The position numbers and the translations under genes were made by a program. A model generated the notes under the pieces. It was given only the letters and a program-made list of their open reading frames with translations. It searched no databases and was not told the DNA's origin. Below, one piece after another: positions 36,266 to 45,382 of a stretch of 64,000 nt of DNA. This stretch comes from Oceanococcus atlanticus (GTDB taxonomy: Bacteria; Pseudomonadota; Gammaproteobacteria; Nevskiales; Oceanococcaceae), in the NCBI RefSeq assembly GCF_002088235.1, contig NZ_AQQV01000002.1, positions 62,001 through 126,000 of the forward strand. Reading direction: 5' to 3'. Positions within the stretch are counted from its first letter, which is position 1, and each line of letters begins with the position of its first letter.

Positions 36266-39200
36266 ATGTCGATTTCCGTGGCATTGATTCACCGCACTGA
36301 ATATGCCTATGACCGTCAGGTCAGGATGTCACCGCAGGTTATCCGCCTGCGACCGGCACCGCATGCGCGCACGCCGGTTACGGCGTACAGCCTGCGGATC
36401 AGTCCTGAGAACCATTTCCTCAACTGGCAGCAGGACCCGCAAGGCAACTGGCAGGCCCGCGTGGTGTTCCCCGAGCCGGTCGAACATTTCCATGTTGAGG
36501 TCGAAGTGGTAGCCCGCCTCGACGTCTTCAGCCCCTTCGATTTCTTTGTAGAAGACAGCGCCGAGCATGTGCCCTTCCAGTATGCCGATGAACTGAGCAG
36601 CGAGCTCGCGCCCTACCTGCGCTGCAGCAAGGGCGGCAAAGCCTTCAACGCCTACCTCAAGGGCATCACCCTCAAAGGCCAGCGCACGGTCGACTTTCTG
36701 GTCGAGATCAATCAGCAGTTGCAGCACGCCATCGACTACCGCATCCGCATGGAACCGGGGGTGCAAACGCCGGACGAAACCCTGACCAAGGCGTCCGGCT
36801 CCTGCCGTGACAGCGCCTGGCTGCTGGTGCAGCTGCTGCGCCATCGTGGCATCGCGGCACGTTTCGTATCCGGCTACCTGATTCAGCTCAAGGCCGATGT
36901 CGAAGCCCTCGACGGCCCCTCCGGCACCGATCACGATTTCACCGATCTGCACGCCTGGTGCGAAGCCTATGTTCCCGGCGCCGGCTGGATCGGCCTGGAC
37001 CCCACATCCGGCCTGCTCGCCGGTGAGGGGCATATCCCGCTGTCCGCCACGCCGGAACCCGGCAGTGCGGCGCCGATCAGCGGCGCTGTGGACGAATGCG
37101 AGGTGAGCTTTGCCCATCACATGGCCGTGACACGTCTGGCGGAATCGCCACGCGTGACCCGGCCTTACAGCGAGGAGCAGTGGAACGCCATAGACACCCT
37201 GGGCCAACAGGTGGACGCCGACATCCAGGCTTTGGACATGCGGCTGACGATGGGCGGCGAGCCCACCTTCGTTTCCATCGACGACATGCAGGGCGCAGAA
37301 TGGAACACGGCCGCGGTTGGTCCGGCCAAACAGCGACTGTCAGCCGATCTGGCACAACGTCTGCAACGCATCTTTGCCCCCGGTGGATTGATCAGCTTCG
37401 GTCAGGGCAAATGGTATCCGGGCGAGTCCTTGCCACGCTGGGCTTACAGCATCGTGTGGCGGCGTGACGGCGAGCCGATCTGGCGCGACAGCCAGCGCCT
37501 GGCCCCCTATTCCGAAGCCGCCCAGCCCGATGTCGAGGATGCGCGCGCGCTGATGCAGGCGCTGACGCAAGCCCTGCATATCAGCCCGGACTGCATCGTC
37601 CCGGCCTACGAAGACCCCCTGCACTGCATGGCCGAGGAAGGCCAACTGCCGCCGCATGTGGAGGTCACCGACGCCGACATCGATGACCCCGAGAAACGGG
37701 CCCGGCTGACGCGCATTTTCAGCCAACCGCTGAGCGCGCCACGCGGCTTCGTGCTGCCCATACAACACTGGCAATCCGATACACGCGGGCGCCACTGGCT
37801 GTCCGAAGTGTGGCAGTTCCGCCGCGGCAAACTGTTTCTGATACCGGGTGACTCCAGCATTGGGCTACGCCTGCCGTTGGAAGCGGTCGGCCTGCCCGCC
37901 GGCAGCAGTATTGAACCCCTGATCGCCGACGATCCAACCCGCCCACGCCCACCGCTGCCCCCACGCATGGGGGCCGAAAGCCCGACCAGCAGCGACAATC
38001 CACAACGCCCTCCGCCCAGCGGTGGCGGCAATCATGCACCGGGCAGCATCCGCACCGCTCTGGCCGTGGAACCTGGCCAGGGTGTGCTCAGCGTGTTCAT
38101 GCCACCGGTGCGCCGCGCTGAAGAATATCTTGAGCTGGTCGCCACCATTGAGCAGTGCGCCGCCGAGCTTGATCAACCGGTGCGCATCGAAGGCTACCCG
38201 CCACCGTTCGACCCGCGTCTGGAGCAGATCAAGATCACGCCCGACCCGGGGGTGATCGAGGTCAACATCCATCCCGCTGCGAGCTGGAACGCGCTGCGCG
38301 ACAACACCACTCAGCTGTATGAGGCCGCGCGCCGCGCCCGCCTGGGCACGGAAAAATTCATGATCGACGGCAAGCACTGCGGCACCGGCGGCGGCAACCA
38401 CATCGTGGTCGGCGCCGCGACACCGCTGGACAGCCCGTTCCTGCGCCGCCCCGATCTGCTCGCCTCGGTGATTCGCTACTGGCAACGCCACCCCAGCCTG
38501 TCGTATCTGTTCGGCGGTCAGTTCATCGGCCCGACCAGCCAGTCCCCGCGGGTGGATGAAGCACGCGACGATCTGCTTTATGAGCTCGACATCGCACTCA
38601 AGGAAATTCCCATGCCGGGGCAGACACCGGCACCGCCCTGGCTGGTCGACCGGGTGTTCCGCAACCTGCTGACCGATCTCACCGGCAACACACACCGGGC
38701 GGAAATCTGCATCGACAAGCTGTACTCGCCAGATGCCGCCACCGGACGACTGGGCCTGGTCGAATTTCGCGCCTTCGAGATGCCTCCGCACGCTCAGATG
38801 AGCCTGGCCCAGCAGCTGCTGGTGCGGGCGCTGCTGGTGTGGTTCTGGCGCGAGCCGTATCAGCGCCCCTTGCGCCACTGGGGCAGTGATCTGCACGACG
38901 CCATGCTGCTGCCCCACTACCTGCGCGAGGACATCGACACGATTGTGGGCGAGCTGCGCCAAGCCGGCTTCGCCTTCGACCCGGCATGGTTCGCGCCGCA
39001 CTATGAATTCCGCTTTCCACGCTACGGCGAGGTGCGCATCGGCGAGACCACGCTGGAGCTGCGCGGCGCGCTGGAGCCATGGCCAACCATGGGTGAAGAG
39101 CCTGGTGGCGGGGGCACCGCGCGGTATGTCGACTCCTCCCTGGAACGCCTGCAACTGAGCGCCCGCAACCTCGACACCAGCCGCTACGCCGTGCTCTGCA

Positions 39201-39568
39201 ACGGGCGCCGTCTGCCCCTGCAATCGACCGGCATCAGCGGCGAATATGTGGCCGGCGTCCGCTACCGCGCGTGGCAGCCATGGTCCTGCCTGCATCCCAC
39301 GGTGGGCGCCCACAACCCGCTGGTCTTCGATCTGGTTGATACCTGGTCGGGCCGCGCCATCGGTGGCTGCACCTACCACGTGCATCATCCCGGAGGGCGC
39401 AGCTTCGACACCTTCCCGGTCAACGGTCATGAAGCGGAAAGCCGCCGTCTGGCGCGTTTCTTCGCCTTCGGTCACACCCCCGGTCCGGTGCAGCTTCCTG
39501 CAGCGGAACTCAATCCCCGCCACCGCGTCACACTGGACCTGCGGCGACAACACACAGGAGCGTTCTGA
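36266..39568 (+). CDS. Transglutaminase domain fused to DUF2126 putative amidoligase
   Basis: 1100 residues starting at MSISVALIHRTEYAY. The N-terminal transglutaminase-like domain has C180 (KASGSCRDS), H229 (DLHAWCEAY) and D245 (GLDPTSG), an intact triad. The remaining 750 residues match DUF2126/COG4196, a family proposed to be an amidoligase. Notable segments are LTMGGEPTFVS, RIEGYPPPFDPR, IKITPDPGVIEVNIHPA, GTGGGNHIVVG and AEICIDKLYSP. A proline-rich linker lies near residues 570-600. The C-terminus has a beta domain. This type usually occurs with circularly permuted ATP-grasp, alpha-E and stand-alone transglutaminase genes, exactly as here. The product is thought to ligate amino groups to acids, but the substrate is unknown. 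The next gene starts 1 nt after its stop. Confidence 0.9.
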   Translation: MSISVALIHRTEYAYDRQVRMSPQVIRLRPAPHARTPVTAYSLRISPENHFLNWQQDPQGNWQARVVFPEPVEHFHVEVEVVARLDVFSPFDFFVEDSAEHVPFQYADELSSELAPYLRCSKGGKAFNAYLKGITLKGQRTVDFLVEINQQLQHAIDYRIRMEPGVQTPDETLTKASGSCRDSAWLLVQLLRHRGIAARFVSGYLIQLKADVEALDGPSGTDHDFTDLHAWCEAYVPGAGWIGLDPTSGLLAGEGHIPLSATPEPGSAAPISGAVDECEVSFAHHMAVTRLAESPRVTRPYSEEQWNAIDTLGQQVDADIQALDMRLTMGGEPTFVSIDDMQGAEWNTAAVGPAKQRLSADLAQRLQRIFAPGGLISFGQGKWYPGESLPRWAYSIVWRRDGEPIWRDSQRLAPYSEAAQPDVEDARALMQALTQALHISPDCIVPAYEDPLHCMAEEGQLPPHVEVTDADIDDPEKRARLTRIFSQPLSAPRGFVLPIQHWQSDTRGRHWLSEVWQFRRGKLFLIPGDSSIGLRLPLEAVGLPAGSSIEPLIADDPTRPRPPLPPRMGAESPTSSDNPQRPPPSGGGNHAPGSIRTALAVEPGQGVLSVFMPPVRRAEEYLELVATIEQCAAELDQPVRIEGYPPPFDPRLEQIKITPDPGVIEVNIHPAASWNALRDNTTQLYEAARRARLGTEKFMIDGKHCGTGGGNHIVVGAATPLDSPFLRRPDLLASVIRYWQRHPSLSYLFGGQFIGPTSQSPRVDEARDDLLYELDIALKEIPMPGQTPAPPWLVDRVFRNLLTDLTGNTHRAEICIDKLYSPDAATGRLGLVEFRAFEMPPHAQMSLAQQLLVRALLVWFWREPYQRPLRHWGSDLHDAMLLPHYLREDIDTIVGELRQAGFAFDPAWFAPHYEFRFPRYGEVRIGETTLELRGALEPWPTMGEEPGGGGTARYVDSSLERLQLSARNLDTSRYAVLCNGRRLPLQSTGISGEYVAGVRYRAWQPWSCLHPTVGAHNPLVFDLVDTWSGRAIGGCTYHVHHPGGRSFDTFPVNGHEAESRRLARFFAFGHTPGPVQLPAAELNPRHRVTLDLRRQHTGAF

Positions 39569-39569
39569 C

Positions 39570-41048
39570 ATGGGCGTGCCGCGCGCGTTCAACGCGTTGA
39601 AAATGGATGGTTTCTACGACGAGCTGGTGTCACCGGCGCGGCGCAACGAACCGGTGTCCTCCCGCATACTCAAGGTCCTGTCGCAGCTCAGCCAGGATGA
39701 GCTGGATCAGCGCCGCGAAGCGGCCGAACTGGCCATCCGCAGCATGGGCATCAGCTTCACGGTGTACAGCGAAGGTTCGACCATCGACCGCGCTTGGCCT
39801 TTCGACATCATCCCGCGGGTCATCCTGCTTGAGGAATGGCAGCGCATTGAACGCGGGCTGAAGCAGCGGGTCAGCGCCCTCAATCGCTTCATCAGCGACA
39901 TCTATGCCGACCAGCAGATCATCAAGGACGGCGTGTTTCCATCCTGGGTGCTGGAAAAGTCGGTCAATTTCCGTCCCGAATGCGTCGGGGTCAAACCGGC
40001 CTTCGGCGTCTGGTCGCACATCTGTGGCTCCGACCTGGTGCGCGGCAAGGACGGCACCATGTACGTGCTTGAAGACAATCTGCGCGTACCGTCGGGGGTG
40101 TCGTACATGCTCGAGAACCGCGCCATCATGAAGCGCATCTTCCCCGAGCTGTTCGAACACCAGGACATCCACCCGGTCGGTGAATACCCCGGCCAGCTGC
40201 ATGCCACCCTGGCCGCACTCAACCCCAACGGCAGCCGCCATCCCACCATCGTGCTGCTGACCCCCGGAATCTACAACTCGGCCTACTTCGAGCATTCCTA
40301 TCTGGCCCAGCAAATGGGGGTGGATCTGGTCGAAGGCTCCGATCTGGTGGTGCAGGATGATGATTGCGTGTACATGCGCACCATCGGCGGCCTGCAGCGC
40401 GTGGACGTGATTTACCGTCGCATCGACGATCTCTTCCTGGACCCGGAGGTGTTTCGTCCCGACTCCGCACTCGGGGTTCCGGGTCTGATGCGCGCCTGGC
40501 GGGCCGGCAAGGTCGCGCTGGCCAATGCGCCCGGCGCTGGCGTGGCCGATGACAAGGTGGTGTACGCCTTTGTGCCGGACATCATTCGCTACTACCTGGG
40601 CGAGGAGCCGATTATCCCGAACGTGCCGACCTGGCAATGCGCGCGACCGGATGATTGCGCCTACGTGCTCGACAACATTGCCGAGCTGGTGATCAAACCG
40701 GCCAACGAATCGGGCGGCTACGGCCTTTTGATCGGCCCGCATTCCACCCCCGCACAACGCAAGAAGACCATCGCCCAGGTGCGCAAGGACCCACGCAACT
40801 GGATCGCCCAGCCGTGCCTGAACCTGTCCACCACGCCGACCCTCACAGCCAAGGGGCTGGCGCCGCGGCATGTCGATCTGCGCCCGTTCATTCTGTCAGC
40901 CGATCAGCAGTACGTGACCAATGGTGGTCTGACCCGGGTGGCCCTGCAGGAAGGCTCGCTGGTGGTCAATTCCTCACAGGGCGGTGGCAGCAAGGACACC
41001 TGGATTGTTGATGCCCAGGCCCTGGGCGAAGCCGGAGACCGCGCATGA
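39570..41048 (+). CDS. Circularly permuted ATP-grasp protein (COG2308 type)
   Basis: 492 residues from the ATG 1 nt after the DUF2126 stop. The frame continues upstream but only as an overlap with the preceding gene. Family landmarks are YDELVSPARRNEPVS near the N-terminus, SFTVYSEGSTIDRAWPFD, YVLEDNLRVPSGVSYMLENR, and a C-terminal ATP-binding half with VIKPANESGGYGLLIGPH. In this family the ATP-grasp fold is circularly permuted. By analogy with other ATP-grasp enzymes it is expected to join a carboxylate to an amine using ATP. The real acceptor is unknown. It overlaps the alpha-E gene as ATGA, and the two are almost always partners. Confidence 0.93.
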   Translation: MGVPRAFNALKMDGFYDELVSPARRNEPVSSRILKVLSQLSQDELDQRREAAELAIRSMGISFTVYSEGSTIDRAWPFDIIPRVILLEEWQRIERGLKQRVSALNRFISDIYADQQIIKDGVFPSWVLEKSVNFRPECVGVKPAFGVWSHICGSDLVRGKDGTMYVLEDNLRVPSGVSYMLENRAIMKRIFPELFEHQDIHPVGEYPGQLHATLAALNPNGSRHPTIVLLTPGIYNSAYFEHSYLAQQMGVDLVEGSDLVVQDDDCVYMRTIGGLQRVDVIYRRIDDLFLDPEVFRPDSALGVPGLMRAWRAGKVALANAPGAGVADDKVVYAFVPDIIRYYLGEEPIIPNVPTWQCARPDDCAYVLDNIAELVIKPANESGGYGLLIGPHSTPAQRKKTIAQVRKDPRNWIAQPCLNLSTTPTLTAKGLAPRHVDLRPFILSADQQYVTNGGLTRVALQEGSLVVNSSQGGGSKDTWIVDAQALGEAGDRA

Positions 41049-42007
41049 TGCTGTCGCGCATTGCCGAACGCTTCTACTGGTTCGGACGCTACCTGGAACG
41101 CGCCGAGAACACGGCCCGCCTGCTGCTGAGCTACTCCGATATGGTGCTCGACCTGCCGCTCAAATCGCGCGTCAGCTGGTATCAGCTGGTCGAGATCACC
41201 GGCTCGCAAACGACCTTTGACCAGCATCATCGCAGCGCCGGTGAAACGGTGGTGCTGCGCTATCTGATCGAGCAGGACATCAACCCCGGCTCGATCCACT
41301 GCTCGCTCAAGTTCGCGCGCGAAAACCTGCGCACCATCCGCGATCGTGTGCCGCGCGAAATGATCGAGAGCATGAACGAGCTGTGGGCTTATTTCGGCAG
41401 CGAGAGCGCCGGATCGGTGCGCCGCAGCGCCGCGCGCATGCGCTTTCTGCGCGGCCTGATAGACCGCTGCCAGACCGTGCGTGGCCACGTCCGCGGCAGC
41501 ATGTGTCGTAATGATGCGTTCTATTTTCTGGCCATCGGGCGCATGCTCGAACGCACCGACATGACCACCCGCATCATGGACGTGCGGGTCGACGACCTGC
41601 TGCCCGACGAGGTGGACAATCTGCCCGCCTTCGATGCACTGCAATGGATGAGCGTGCTGCGCTCGCTGTCGGCCTACCAGATGTACCAGCGTGAGATGCA
41701 TGGCCAGGTCAAGGCCAGCGCGGTGATCGAATTCCTGTTTCTGAACGAGACCTTTCCGCGCTCGGTGCACTACGCACTGGATTCGGCCCGCGCCTGCGCC
41801 CAACGCCTGCCTCGCAACACGCCGGTCATCGAGGCGCTGGATCAATTGCTGGCGCATGTCGGCGAATTCAAGGCCAAGCTGCTGGCCAGCGATCCCACCA
41901 CCCTGCGCGAAACCATCGATGACATTCAGGCGGAAATCAGCGATATCGACCGCCTGTTAAGTCATAATTACTTTTTGCACGACGCCGCGCAGAGTCAGCA
42001 GCAGTAA
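41045..42007 (+). CDS. Alpha-E domain protein (DUF403)
   Basis: 320 residues, almost entirely alpha-helical, starting MMLSRIAERFYWFGRYLERAE with the diagnostic FYWFGRYLERAENTARLL. Other landmarks are SLKFARENLRTIRDRVP and FLAIGRMLERTDMTTRI. The alpha-E family is always found with circularly permuted ATP-grasp proteins and transglutaminases; its biochemical role is not established. The gene overlaps its ATP-grasp partner by 4 nt and lies 7 nt before the fused second copy of the same two domains. It is thus the stand-alone partner in a cluster where the domain pair occurs twice. Confidence 0.93.
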   Translation: MMLSRIAERFYWFGRYLERAENTARLLLSYSDMVLDLPLKSRVSWYQLVEITGSQTTFDQHHRSAGETVVLRYLIEQDINPGSIHCSLKFARENLRTIRDRVPREMIESMNELWAYFGSESAGSVRRSAARMRFLRGLIDRCQTVRGHVRGSMCRNDAFYFLAIGRMLERTDMTTRIMDVRVDDLLPDEVDNLPAFDALQWMSVLRSLSAYQMYQREMHGQVKASAVIEFLFLNETFPRSVHYALDSARACAQRLPRNTPVIEALDQLLAHVGEFKAKLLASDPTTLRETIDDIQAEISDIDRLLSHNYFLHDAAQSQQQ

Positions 42008-42014
42008 TTCGGGG

Positions 42015-44492
42015 TTGCCACCTTTGGGTCCACTTTTTGATCGCTACACGCGGGCCTCGAGCCGCTTCGACGAACTGACCGGTGACGACGGCCAGTTGCG
42101 ACCGCACTGGCAGTATCTGGCCAGCGCCCTGGCCGAGCTGGAGCGCAGCGATCTGGCCGAACGCCAGAACGAAATGCGTCGCCTGCTGTTCGAGAACGGC
42201 ATCTCCTACAACATCTACGACAAGGACAAGGTCCGCACGCGGGCCTGGCCGATGGATTTGCTGCCGCTGGTCATGACCAGCCGGGAGTGGCGCGAAATCG
42301 AGGTTGGCGTGGCCCAGCGAGCCGAGCTGATGCGCCACATCATGCACGACATCTATGGCGAGCAGATGCTGATTCGCCATGGCCTGCTGCCAGCCCAGCT
42401 GGTGTTCGGACATCGCGGTTTTCTGGCCCCCTGCACCAGCACAGCCCTGCCCCTGGATCAGCAGTTGATCCTGTACGGCGCCGATCTGGGTCGCGATCCG
42501 CAAGGCAACATCTGGGTCACCGGTGACCGGACCCAGGCGCCCTCGGGGATCGGCTACGCGCTGGCCGCACGCACCGTGAGTTCACGCGTGCTGCCAAGCA
42601 TCTTCCGCGAATCCAATGTGCATCCGGTGCTGCCGTTCCTGCGTGATGTGCGCAGCCGGCTGATTCAGCTGGCCGAGGATGAACTTGACCACATCGCGCT
42701 GCTCACCCCGGGGCCGGCCAACGAAGCCCATGCCGAGCATGCCTATCTGGCCCGTCAGCTGGGCCTGCCACTGGTCGAAGGCAGTGATCTGCAGGTCACC
42801 GGCGGCGCCTGCTATCTGGTGAACGGTGATCAGCGCAAACCGATCAGCGTGCTGCTGCGGCGTCTCGACGATGACTACTGCGACCCGCTGGAACTCAACC
42901 GCCATTCCCTGCTCGGCGTGCCGGGCGGCCTGCAGGCGGTGCGCAACCGGACCTTGAGCTTTGCCAATCCGCTGGGCAGCGGAATACTCGAAAACCCGGC
43001 CCTGATGGCATTTCTGCCGGCCATCTGTCACTTCCTGCTCGGCGAGGAACTCAAGCTGCCCTCGCAAGGCACCTGGTGGTGTGGCCGGCCAAGCGACTTC
43101 GACTATGTCCAGGCGCATTGGGAGGACATGGTGATCCGCACCTTCCAGCCCAATCGCAAAAACCCAGCGCTGGCGGTGTGCCGGCTCAGCGAGAACGCCA
43201 AACGCGGACTGCTCGATCGCATTCGTGCGCGGCCCGAGCACTATGTGGCGCAAAGCATCAATGCGCACGCCAGCGTGCCGCTGCTGGCGGGTCACGAGGT
43301 GGTCAGCCATCCGGCCGAGCTGCGCACATTCGCGGTCAACGCCAAAGGCGGCTTCCGGGTCATGACCGGCGGGCTGGCACGGGTTGGCAGCAGCCCCGAC
43401 AGCTGGCGCTTTTCCAGCCAGCTGGGCGGCGTGAGCAAGGACATCTGGGTGCTCGCATCCGAGCCGCAACGCTACGCTCAGACCTTGCCGCAGTTTCTGC
43501 CGCGCTTGCACTCCGGCGCGACCAACCTGCAGCCGCATATCTTCGAGAAGCTGCTGTGGCTGGGCCGCTACACCGCCCGTGCCGAGTTGCTGGCGCGCAT
43601 GTTGCGCATGAGCTTCGAACGTCTGGCCGACGCCCCGCCACAAGCCCCGGATGCTCTGACCCACAATCTGCTCAAGGCGATCACCTGGCAATCCACCCTG
43701 TATCCGGGTTTTGTCGGCCCGCTGGGCGCCGCCCAGCTGGATGATCCGGTGCCCGAGCTGCTGCGTGTGACCTACACCGATCTGCCCGGTGGTCTGCGTC
43801 ACGACATCACCGCCCTGGCCGGTTCGGCCGACATCCTGCGCGACATTCTCGGCCAGCAGATTTTCCGCACCCTGACCCAGCTGGAAATGGCCCTGCAGTT
43901 CCCCGGTGATTTCAGCACCGCCCGTGCTGCGGTGGACACCACCCTGACCCAGCTCAACAGCCTGCAGGGTCTGTTGTGGAGAACCCTGACCGAGGACCGC
44001 AGCCGCTCGATGATCGAGGTCGGGCTGAGTCTGGAACAGGCCCTGGGCATGGTCCGGCTGGTGCGCTCCTTCAGCACCGAAAGTGGCCCTGCCGCGCTGG
44101 CCAACGCGGGCAGCCTGCTGTTCGAGCTGACCAATACGCCAAGTGCGCTGACGCCCGATGTGACCGCCTCGCCGCACGCCAGCGTGCTGCGCAATCTGCT
44201 GCTGTCAGATGCCAATGCCCAGTCACTGCGCTATCAGCTGATGATGCTCGAACGCCTGCTGCGCAGCCTGCAGTCGCCCGGCCACACCGACCCGCTGGCC
44301 AGCGAAATCACAACCCGTCTGACCCAGCTGGCGACCTGGGAGCCAGAGCAACGTGTCGACCCCGACGGGCATCTGCTGGATGACAGCCTGGTTGAGCTTG
44401 ACCGCTGGTTGCGCGAACTGGCGCAGGGCATCGAGCAGCGCTATCTGCCGCGTCGTCCGATGCGCCAGACCCAACTGGTGGAGGTCGCCTGA
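42015..44492 (+). CDS. Fused circularly permuted ATP-grasp and alpha-E protein
   Basis: 825 residues, starting at TTG (LPPLGPLFDRYTRASSRFDEL). The N-terminal half (about 1-490) repeats the ATP-grasp family seen two genes upstream: ISYNIYDKDKVRTRAWPMDLLP, WVTGDRTQAPSGIGYALAAR, LPLVEGSDLQVTGGACYL. The C-terminal half (about 500-825) is a full alpha-E domain (EKLLWLGRYTARAELLARML). The glycines and acidic residues of the ATP-binding core differ from the stand-alone copy, so the two ATP-grasp modules probably act on different steps or substrates. The gene follows the alpha-E gene by 7 nt. Its stop TGA overlaps the next ATG by 1 nt. Confidence 0.92.
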   Translation: MPPLGPLFDRYTRASSRFDELTGDDGQLRPHWQYLASALAELERSDLAERQNEMRRLLFENGISYNIYDKDKVRTRAWPMDLLPLVMTSREWREIEVGVAQRAELMRHIMHDIYGEQMLIRHGLLPAQLVFGHRGFLAPCTSTALPLDQQLILYGADLGRDPQGNIWVTGDRTQAPSGIGYALAARTVSSRVLPSIFRESNVHPVLPFLRDVRSRLIQLAEDELDHIALLTPGPANEAHAEHAYLARQLGLPLVEGSDLQVTGGACYLVNGDQRKPISVLLRRLDDDYCDPLELNRHSLLGVPGGLQAVRNRTLSFANPLGSGILENPALMAFLPAICHFLLGEELKLPSQGTWWCGRPSDFDYVQAHWEDMVIRTFQPNRKNPALAVCRLSENAKRGLLDRIRARPEHYVAQSINAHASVPLLAGHEVVSHPAELRTFAVNAKGGFRVMTGGLARVGSSPDSWRFSSQLGGVSKDIWVLASEPQRYAQTLPQFLPRLHSGATNLQPHIFEKLLWLGRYTARAELLARMLRMSFERLADAPPQAPDALTHNLLKAITWQSTLYPGFVGPLGAAQLDDPVPELLRVTYTDLPGGLRHDITALAGSADILRDILGQQIFRTLTQLEMALQFPGDFSTARAAVDTTLTQLNSLQGLLWRTLTEDRSRSMIEVGLSLEQALGMVRLVRSFSTESGPAALANAGSLLFELTNTPSALTPDVTASPHASVLRNLLLSDANAQSLRYQLMMLERLLRSLQSPGHTDPLASEITTRLTQLATWEPEQRVDPDGHLLDDSLVELDRWLRELAQGIEQRYLPRRPMRQTQLVEVA

Positions 44493-45382
44493 TGCGCTAC
44501 CGTCTGCGCCACTACACCCACTACAACTACGCCGAAGCGGTTGACCAGGCACACAACCAGGTACGCATGATGCTGCGCGACGTGCCCTATCAGCGCTGCA
44601 TAGAGCGCGGCATACGGGTGCGCCCTGGGCCGCGCTACGCCAAGATGCACATCGACTATTTCGGCAACCGCGTGCTGTATTTCGAGATTGATCGGGAGCA
44701 CCGCGACGCGCGCATCTTTGCCACCCATATCGTCGAGGTCAATCGTCCGCCCGGCCCACCACCAGAGCAAACTGCGGCCTGGGAACATGTCGCCGCACGT
44801 TTGCACGGGCTGGATGACGAACAGGCCCGCAGCCTGCAGATGTATCGCCTGCCCTCGCAGCTGGTGAGCATGCCCGAGGGCATCGCCGAGCTCAGCCAGC
44901 CCCATTTCAGCACCGGGCGGCCGATACTCGAGGCGGTGCAGGCCTTGTCCAAAAGTATCTTCGAGAACTTCAAGTTCAACCCCAAGGCCACCACCATCGC
45001 CACCCCGGTAGCCGATGTGCTCAAGCAACGTCAGGGCGTGTGCCAGGACTTTGCCCACCTGATGATCGCTGCATTGCGTCAGCGCGGGCTGGCCGCACGC
45101 TATGTCAGCGGTTATATCGAAACCCTGCCCCCGCCGGGCAAGCCGCGCCTGGTCGGCGCCGATGCGTCGCACGCGTGGGTCAGCGTGTGGTGCGGCGACG
45201 ATGGCTGGCTCGACATCGACCCAACCAACAACTTAACGCCGGGCGAGAATCACATCACCACCGCCTGGGGGCGTGATTACGACGATGTGATCCCGCTCAA
45301 CGGGGTGATCTTCGGCGGCGGCGACGAATCCAGCCTGACCGTGCGCGTGGATGTGGAGCGGCTGCCGCCCGCAGCCAGCTGA
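44492..45382 (+). CDS. Stand-alone transglutaminase-like cysteine protease/ligase
   Basis: 296 residues. An N-terminal beta domain (RYRLRHYTHYNYAEAVDQAHN) is followed by the catalytic core with C184 (RQGVCQDFAHL), H227 (DASHAWVSVW) and D243 (WLDIDPTNN), an intact triad of the bacterial transglutaminase-like superfamily. In this operon type such proteins are thought to cleave or remake the amide bonds built by the ATP-grasp partners. It is the last gene of the operon, overlapping the fused ATP-grasp/alpha-E gene by 1 nt. It abuts the convergent ppc gene with no spacer, so no separate terminator is visible. Confidence 0.92.
   Translation: MRYRLRHYTHYNYAEAVDQAHNQVRMMLRDVPYQRCIERGIRVRPGPRYAKMHIDYFGNRVLYFEIDREHRDARIFATHIVEVNRPPGPPPEQTAAWEHVAARLHGLDDEQARSLQMYRLPSQLVSMPEGIAELSQPHFSTGRPILEAVQALSKSIFENFKFNPKATTIATPVADVLKQRQGVCQDFAHLMIAALRQRGLAARYVSGYIETLPPPGKPRLVGADASHAWVSVWCGDDGWLDIDPTNNLTPGENHITTAWGRDYDDVIPLNGVIFGGGDESSLTVRVDVERLPPAAS

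Noticed and set aside
37865-39592. 575-aa minus-strand frame
   Set aside because: It is antisense to the DUF2126 gene and has no recognisable domain.
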